DNA of 9,548 nucleotides from an uncultured Clostridia bacterium. Lineage in GTDB: Bacteria; Bacillota; Clostridia; Christensenellales; Aristaeellaceae. The stretch covers positions 1 to 9,548 of the forward strand of contig CAKUCE010000112.1 of NCBI GenBank assembly GCA_934643535.1, in the 5' to 3' direction. Below the pieces are notes generated by a model, which was not told the origin of the DNA, did no database searches, and was given only the letters and a program-made list of their open reading frames with translations. Positions 5,651 to 9,548 of the stretch are shown here, in pieces (the stretch's first letter is position 1; every line of letters begins with the position of its first letter). The position numbers and the translations under genes were made by a program.

Positions 5651-6727
5651 ATGGACATCTTTGCATATCTGGAAGGAATGGCGGCCCAGCACGGCCCCAG
5701 CGGTTACGAGGCTTCCGTGGCCGATTGGCTGAGCGGGCGCTTCCGGCCCCTGTGCGACAGCGTGACCGTTGACGCGCTGTATAACGTGATCGCCGTCCAA
5801 AAAGCCACACTGCCCACGCCCGACGGTTCTCCCGCCCCAAAGGTTATGCTCTGCGCCCATCAGGACGAGATCGCCCTGATGGCAGCGGACATCCTGCCCG
5901 ATGGAACCCTGCGCATGGGCTCCGTAGGCGGCGTGGATCCCCGCATTCTGCCCGCCGCCACGGTGACGGTCCACGCCACCGGCGAAGGACAGTCCCGGGC
6001 GCTGACCGGCGTGGTAGGCGCACTGCCGCCCCATCTGATGAGCGCGCAGGACCGGGAGCGGAACTACACCCGGGAAGAGCTGTTCGTTGACCTTTGCATG
6101 GCCCCGGAAAAGGTGAAGAAGCTGGTTCGGATCGGCGATCTGATTACCCTGCAGGGCCCTGCCGTCAAGCTGCTGAACCATCGCGCCGCTTCCAAGACCA
6201 TGGACGACCGCTCCTGCGTGGGCTGCCTGCTGCTGGCGGCGGAACGCCTGCAAAAGCTCCGGCACATGTGCGACATTTATTTTGTGGCTTCCAGTCAGGA
6301 AGAAGTCGGCGGACGGGGCGCGGCCGTAGCGGCCTATACCGTGGACCCCGACCTGGCGGTGGTGCTGGACGTGACCTTCGCCCCCACGCCTCAGTGCCCG
6401 CCGGATACCACCTGCCCGCTGGATGCGCCCGCTGCCACGTACGGCCCCTATGTGCAGCACCGGCTGCTGGAACGGCTGAAGCAGACGGCCAGGGAAAACG
6501 GCGTCAAGCTCAGCTATGAACACGCGGAACGCTGGACGGGCACCGACGCGGACGACGTGCAGATCGCCCGGATGGGCATTCCCTGCGTGCTGCTCAGCCT
6601 GCCGGTCAAGTACATGCATACCACCGTGGAGCTTTTGGACATGGACACCCTGTCCGAGTGCGGCCGTCTGCTGGCGCTGTTTCTGGCAGGCATTGACGAG
6701 AAGTGGGAGGACGGCTTATGGAACTGA
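5651..6727 (+). CDS. M42 family metallo-aminopeptidase, first of three
   Basis: A 358-residue co-catalytic metallopeptidase of the M42 (TET aminopeptidase/FrvX/YsdC) family, which trims N-terminal residues from short peptides inside large self-compartmentalised dodecamers. All expected residues are visible: H70 and D72 in AHQDE, the bridging aspartate in T-M-D185-D-R, the catalytic E217-E218 in QEEVGGRGA, D240 in VLDVT and H323 in KYMHTTVE. The usual methionine of AHMDE is glutamine here. The middle insertion (about residues 75-165) is the PDZ-like dimerisation domain of the family. The ATG at 5651 has only a weak, distant ribosome site (AAAGG, 13 bases away). The stop overlaps the start of the second M42 gene by ten bases. 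Exact peptide specificity, or deblocking activity, cannot be read from sequence. Confidence 0.93.
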   Translation: MDIFAYLEGMAAQHGPSGYEASVADWLSGRFRPLCDSVTVDALYNVIAVQKATLPTPDGSPAPKVMLCAHQDEIALMAADILPDGTLRMGSVGGVDPRILPAATVTVHATGEGQSRALTGVVGALPPHLMSAQDRERNYTREELFVDLCMAPEKVKKLVRIGDLITLQGPAVKLLNHRAASKTMDDRSCVGCLLLAAERLQKLRHMCDIYFVASSQEEVGGRGAAVAAYTVDPDLAVVLDVTFAPTPQCPPDTTCPLDAPAATYGPYVQHRLLERLKQTARENGVKLSYEHAERWTGTDADDVQIARMGIPCVLLSLPVKYMHTTVELLDMDTLSECGRLLALFLAGIDEKWEDGLWN

Positions 6728-7761
6728 GCAGGCTTTGTGAAATGCAGGGCATCAGCGGCCGGGAGGAGCTGGTGCGCATGGCCATTTTCCGGGAATGCGC
6801 GGAAGTGCTGGGCGAGGAAAACGTGAAGATCGACCGGGTGGGCAACGTAATCGCCCACAAGCCCTGCACCAAGGCGGACGCGCCCCGGGTCATGGTCGCC
6901 GCCCACATGGACGAGGTGGGCCTGATGGTCATCAACGCCGCGGACGACGGTCTTCTGCAGGTGCGGAACATCGGCGGCATCGATCCTCGGGTGCTGGTCA
7001 GCAAGCGGGTCAAGGTGGGCTACGACGTGCCCGCCCGGGACGGAAAGCCCGCGCAGGAAGCCCTGAACGGCGTCATCGGTGCGATGGCGATTCATTTGCA
7101 GAGCGCCGCCGATCGGAAAAACGTGCTGCCCATCGAAAACCTTTATGTGGACATCGGCGCGAAGGACAAAGACGAAGCGCTGGCCAAAGCGCCCGAGGGA
7201 ACGCCCGTCACCTTTGCCACCCCTTCCGCGCCCATCGGCGACGGATGCCTGCTGTGCAAGGCCGGAGACGACCGGGTGGGCTGCTACAACCTGCTGCGGC
7301 TTCTTCACGCCGAGGTGACCTGCGATACGTGGTTCGCCTTCACCTGTCAGGAGGAGGTGGGCAGCCGGGGCGCTTACGGCGCGGCGTTCCGCATTCAGCC
7401 GGACGTGGCGCTGATCCTGGAGGGCACCACCGCCAACGACGCGGGCGACCCGGACGAGACGCAGAAGGTCTGCCGGCTGGGCAAAGGCGTGGCCGTCAGC
7501 TTCATGGATAAGGCTTCCATGGCGCAGCCGGAGCTGTTTGCGGAAATGATGAAGCTGGCCGAGGGCAGCGGGATCGCCCATCAGGTGAAAATGGTCGTGG
7601 CGGGCGGCAACGACAGCGGCCCCGCCCAGCGGGCCGGATGCGGCGCGAAGGTCTGCGTCCTCAGCGTGCCCTGCCGCTATATCCATTCGCCGTCCACCGT
7701 GCTGTGTCTGGAGGACGTGGAGGCGCAATACCTGCTAGCGAAAGCCTATCTGACTCGCTGA
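6718..7761 (+). CDS. M42 family metallo-aminopeptidase, second of three
   Basis: A 347-residue paralogue of the first gene with the complete catalytic set: H63 and D65 in AHMDE, the bridging aspartate in A-G-D184-D-R, E212-E213 in QEEVGSRGA, E235 in ILEGT and H323 in RYIHSP. Position 235 is Glu where the other two copies have Asp; both are metal ligands in this family. The third-domain motif AGGNDSGPAQ at 295-304 is also typical. I chose the ATG at 6718, seven bases after GGGAGG; the frame opens earlier at a GTG (6703), which that ribosome site does not serve. The ten-base overlap with the first gene implies translational coupling and similar expression, consistent with the copies forming a shared or mixed complex. 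Confidence 0.94.
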   Translation: MELSRLCEMQGISGREELVRMAIFRECAEVLGEENVKIDRVGNVIAHKPCTKADAPRVMVAAHMDEVGLMVINAADDGLLQVRNIGGIDPRVLVSKRVKVGYDVPARDGKPAQEALNGVIGAMAIHLQSAADRKNVLPIENLYVDIGAKDKDEALAKAPEGTPVTFATPSAPIGDGCLLCKAGDDRVGCYNLLRLLHAEVTCDTWFAFTCQEEVGSRGAYGAAFRIQPDVALILEGTTANDAGDPDETQKVCRLGKGVAVSFMDKASMAQPELFAEMMKLAEGSGIAHQVKMVVAGGNDSGPAQRAGCGAKVCVLSVPCRYIHSPSTVLCLEDVEAQYLLAKAYLTR

Positions 7762-7787
7762 AAACCGGAAGATGGGGGGAGAAAAAG

Positions 7788-8777
7788 ATGTTTGAATTGT
7801 TGAAAACACTGGCCGACGCCTACGGCGCGACGGGCCGGGAAACCAAGGTGGCCAACGTGATCGAAGGGCTGGTCCGGGAGCATGTGGACAGCGTCCGCCG
7901 GGACAATCTGGGCAACCTGATCTGCATAAAGAACGGCACCGATCCCAACGGAAAGCGGATCATGCTCTCCGCGCATATGGATCATATCGGCTTTATCGTG
8001 GCCGCTGTGGAAAAAGAGGGCTTCCTGCGGGTGGCTTCCGTGGGCGGCATCGGCCTGAACGTCAGTCAGACCCGCCATGTCAGCTTTGAAAACGGCGTGC
8101 AGGGCGTGCTGGTTCGTCAGCCTTTGAAGGAGGGCGAAACCGCCGCCATGAAGCATTTCTATATCGACATCGGCGCGAAGGACGCGGAAGAAGCCCTCTC
8201 CATGGTGCAGCTGGGCGACGTGGCCGTTTACGCCAACGACTGCTTCCGGCTGGGGCAGCATCGGGTCGCCGCCCCTGCCATGGACGACCGGGTGGCCTGC
8301 GCGCTGCTGGTCAGCCTGCTCAAGGATCTGCCGCCGGTCAGGGATACGGTGGTGGCCGTGTTCTCCACACAGGAGGAAGTGGGCTGCCGGGGCGCGAAAA
8401 CCGCCGCTTACGGCGTGGAGCCGGACGTGGGCATCGCGCTGGACGTGACCGCCAACGGCGATACGCCGGAGGAAAAGCTGCCTGCCGTGAAGCTGGGCGA
8501 GGGCATCTGCGTCAAGATCATGGATCGGGGCAGTATCTCCAACCCGGAGCTGGTTCAGGAGCTGCTGACCGCCGGAGAAAAGGCGGGCGTGCCTACCCAG
8601 CGGGAGGTGCTGCCCTTCGGCGGAACGGACGCCGGTTCCATGCAGCTGACCCGCAGCGGCGTTCGCGTCTGCACCCTGTCCATCCCCTGCCGTAATGTTC
8701 ATAGCGCCTGCGAGGTCATCGACCTGCGGGATGTAGAAGCGGGCAAGCAGCTGCTGATGGAATATCTGCGCGGCTGA
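7788..8777 (+). CDS. M42 family metallo-aminopeptidase, third of three
   Basis: A 329-residue M42 paralogue, slightly shorter than the other two. Ligands and catalytic residues are intact: H63 and D65 in AHMDH, the bridging aspartate in A-M-D166-D-R, E196-E197 in TQEEVGCRGA, D219 in ALDVT and H305 in RNVHSACEV, with PFGGTDAGSMQ at 276-286. The Glu after AHMD in the other copies is His67 here (AHMDHIG), a possible specificity difference. The start at 7788 follows GGGGGGAG by six bases; the frame is open further upstream to 7638 but only as overlap with the second gene. It starts 26 bases after the second gene in the same operon. No convincing terminator follows before the rrf2 remnant, so the DUF3795 gene downstream may be read from the same transcript. 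Confidence 0.94.
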   Translation: MFELLKTLADAYGATGRETKVANVIEGLVREHVDSVRRDNLGNLICIKNGTDPNGKRIMLSAHMDHIGFIVAAVEKEGFLRVASVGGIGLNVSQTRHVSFENGVQGVLVRQPLKEGETAAMKHFYIDIGAKDAEEALSMVQLGDVAVYANDCFRLGQHRVAAPAMDDRVACALLVSLLKDLPPVRDTVVAVFSTQEEVGCRGAKTAAYGVEPDVGIALDVTANGDTPEEKLPAVKLGEGICVKIMDRGSISNPELVQELLTAGEKAGVPTQREVLPFGGTDAGSMQLTRSGVRVCTLSIPCRNVHSACEVIDLRDVEAGKQLLMEYLRG

Positions 8778-8821
8778 AAAACGCGCTTTCTGAAACGGGA
8801 ATAGCGCAGCAGGGCAAGCAG

Positions 8822-8902
8822 CGGCGGACGAACGCGTTTTTTGACGGAATCACGCTGGCGGATCTGACGGCGGGGCCGACTGCGCCGGAGGATATGATCT
8901 AA
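8822..8902 (+). pseudogene. Remnant of an Rrf2 regulator gene (last 26 codons and stop)
   Basis: Read in frame, this gives RRTNAFFDGITLADLTAGPT followed by APEDMI and TAA, which matches the C-terminus of the Rrf2 protein at 129-554 (RRTNEFFDGITLADLMEGPA, then APEYVI). DNA identity is 70 of 81 bases without gaps, and several changes alter the protein. No start codon, ribosome site or winged-helix region precedes it; similarity ends at 8822, 44 bases after the third M42 gene. It is therefore the broken end of a duplicated rrf2 gene that was carried along with the DUF3795 gene behind it. Confidence 0.9.
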
Positions 8903-9030
8903 ACGTTTGGGGTTCTTTATGGAGGAGAATGCGATGATGGATGAAAGCTTACCCGGCAGATGCGGCTTTTACTGCGGCGCCTGTCCCACGTACTTGAAAG
9001 GCGGCTGCCCCGGCTGCGAGGAAGCCCATG
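8822..9030 (+). repeat. Inverted repeat, right arm
   Basis: Gapless partner of positions 1-209 in opposite orientation, about 92% identical overall and identical over 8954-9030. It contains the rrf2 remnant, the junction TAAACGTTTGG and the first part of the complete DUF3795 gene. The true outer end of the repeat cannot be seen because the left copy runs out of the window. Confidence 0.95.
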
Positions 9031-9197
9031 TTACGGGAGACTGCTTTACCCGGGATTGCGTGAAGGAGCGGGGGCTGGACTTCTGCGGCCAGTGCCAGCA
9101 TTTTCCATGCGACACGATCATGACCCGGCCCCATGTCACCGTGCTGGACAAGGACTGGCTGGCGTGGAAGAAGAGAAGCGAAAAAAACGGGGAATAG
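8934..9197 (+). CDS. DUF3795 cysteine-rich protein, complete right copy
   Basis: An 87-residue protein with ten cysteines (C10, C14, C17, C25, C28, C37, C42, C51, C54, C59), arranged as CGxYCGxC, then GGCPGC, then a C-terminal DFCxxCxxFPC block. This is the DUF3795 pattern; function is unknown, and metal or Fe-S binding is the natural inference. I chose the ATG at 8934, eight bases after GGAGGAG. An upstream in-frame ATG at 8919 is shared with the left copy and would add five residues, with a poorer GGGG site. It stands 31 bases after the rrf2 remnant, repeating the rrf2-DUF3795 order seen intact at the left end, which suggests the two genes travelled as a unit. A hairpin-rich non-coding tract follows. 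Confidence 0.88.
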   Translation: MMDESLPGRCGFYCGACPTYLKGGCPGCEEAHVTGDCFTRDCVKERGLDFCGQCQHFPCDTIMTRPHVTVLDKDWLAWKKRSEKNGE

Positions 9198-9548
9198 GGA
9201 GAAACGGCCTGCCGCGCCGACGGCGGCGCGGCAGCATGGCCGCCGTTGTCCTAGAGGGAAGTTTTGCCCACCTTCGGGCCCGAAGGCTTCCAAAGGGGAA
9301 CGAAGGGAAGCGGGTATCCAGTGGATACAACCGCCGAAGGCGGTTAGCGACCGGTCGTTCAGGCAAACAACAAGCGGAGCGCACGGCAGTGCGAACCGCG
9401 CCGATTGTTTGCCCCGAGGAAAGCCCTTTGGTGCGCCCGCAGGCGCAGCCCCCTTGCCCCGGGCGGGGATGGACGCGCCGACTACGGCGCGGGAGCAGGG
9501 CTTGCAGCCCTATGGGGCGTTCACACTTTTCTTTCGGTGGCGAAAGAA
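9198..9548. other. Hairpin-rich tract without a gene
   Basis: No frame here has a start with a ribosome site or a recognisable protein; the open frame on the minus strand at 9136-9384 has no family features. Instead there is a chain of inverted repeats: 9205-9242 (10-bp core stem), 9257-9291 (outer GGAAG/CTTCC around the palindrome CCTTCGGGCCCGAAGG), 9314-9328 (GTATCC-AGT-GGATAC), 9329-9345 (AACCGCC-GAA-GGCGGTT), 9348-9357 (CGACCGGTCG), 9362-9413 (nested GGCAAACAA, GCGG and CGCAC stems), 9432-9447, 9474-9491 (CGCGCCG-ACTA-CGGCGCG), 9497-9511, and 9529-9548 (TTCTTTCG/CGAAAGAA), cut by the edge. It may be a dispersed intergenic repeat element or a structured non-coding RNA; I do not recognise a named family. 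Confidence 0.6.
9205..9242 (+). terminator. Terminator-like hairpin after the DUF3795 gene, lacking a T tract
   Basis: CTGCCGCGCC (9209-9218) pairs with GGCGCGGCAG (9225-9234) across a six-base loop, extended by CGGC/GCCG on the outside with a small bulge. It begins eight bases after the stop codon. No run of T follows, so intrinsic termination is doubtful; 3' end protection or part of the following structured tract are alternatives. Confidence 0.35.

Noticed and set aside
5495..7728. Long minus-strand open frames (374 and 404 codons) opposite the first two M42 genes
   Set aside because: Antisense shadows of intact M42 genes carrying all catalytic motifs; no ribosome sites or domains.
8778..8821. 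Terminator after the third M42 gene (GCGCT...AGCGC)
   Set aside because: The stem is only five pairs around a long mismatched interior and no T run follows.
9198..9548. CRISPR array or insertion-sequence end
   Set aside because: The hairpins differ in sequence and spacing, with no repeated unit, and no transposase or target-site duplication is visible.

Overview
This 9.5 kb, GC-rich window looks like chromosomal DNA of a Bacillota bacterium, most likely a gut-type member of class Clostridia. The reasons are consensus Shine-Dalgarno sequences of the AGGAGG type, extended -10 promoters (TGTGCTATAAT), Rho-independent terminators, a cysK gene next to an Rrf2 regulator, three tandem M42 peptidase genes and a DUF3795 protein. 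The genus cannot be fixed from the sequence alone. There is no rRNA, tRNA, CRISPR array, transposase or phage gene.

Left part, minus strand (1-5498, read right to left). A promoter near 5538 drives a likely operon of a MutT/MutX-like NUDIX hydrolase (5025-5498), a family 2 glycosyltransferase (3989-4990) and a PLP enzyme of the D-cysteine desulfhydrase/ACC deaminase fold (3027-3950). Next, with its own promoter at about 2984, comes a protein of the serine beta-lactamase/DD-peptidase fold (1848-2918) whose catalytic motifs all appear replaced. It ends in a strong terminator. A textbook sigma-A promoter with a palindromic operator then leads through a possible 17-residue, Cys-containing leader peptide to cysK (642-1574) and a terminator. 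After that come an Rrf2 regulator with a cysteine cluster (129-554) and the start of a DUF3795 gene that runs off the left edge.

Right part, plus strand (5562-9197). A divergent promoter drives three overlapping or closely spaced M42 aminopeptidase genes. They are followed by a 27-codon remnant of an rrf2 gene and a complete DUF3795 gene. The remnant and the first part of this DUF3795 gene are a gapless inverted copy of positions 1-209, so the same rrf2-DUF3795 junction bounds the window on both sides in opposite orientation. The last 351 bases hold no convincing gene but at least nine strong hairpins one after another.

Functionally, cysK, the Rrf2 regulator, the operator and the possible leader form a plausible cysteine or iron-sulfur responsive unit. 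The M42 trio is a peptide-degradation unit. The most unusual items are the inverted rrf2/DUF3795 duplication (with 77 exactly identical bases ending at the window edge), the beta-lactamase-fold pseudoenzyme, the leader/operator arrangement before cysK, and the hairpin-rich tract at the right end.
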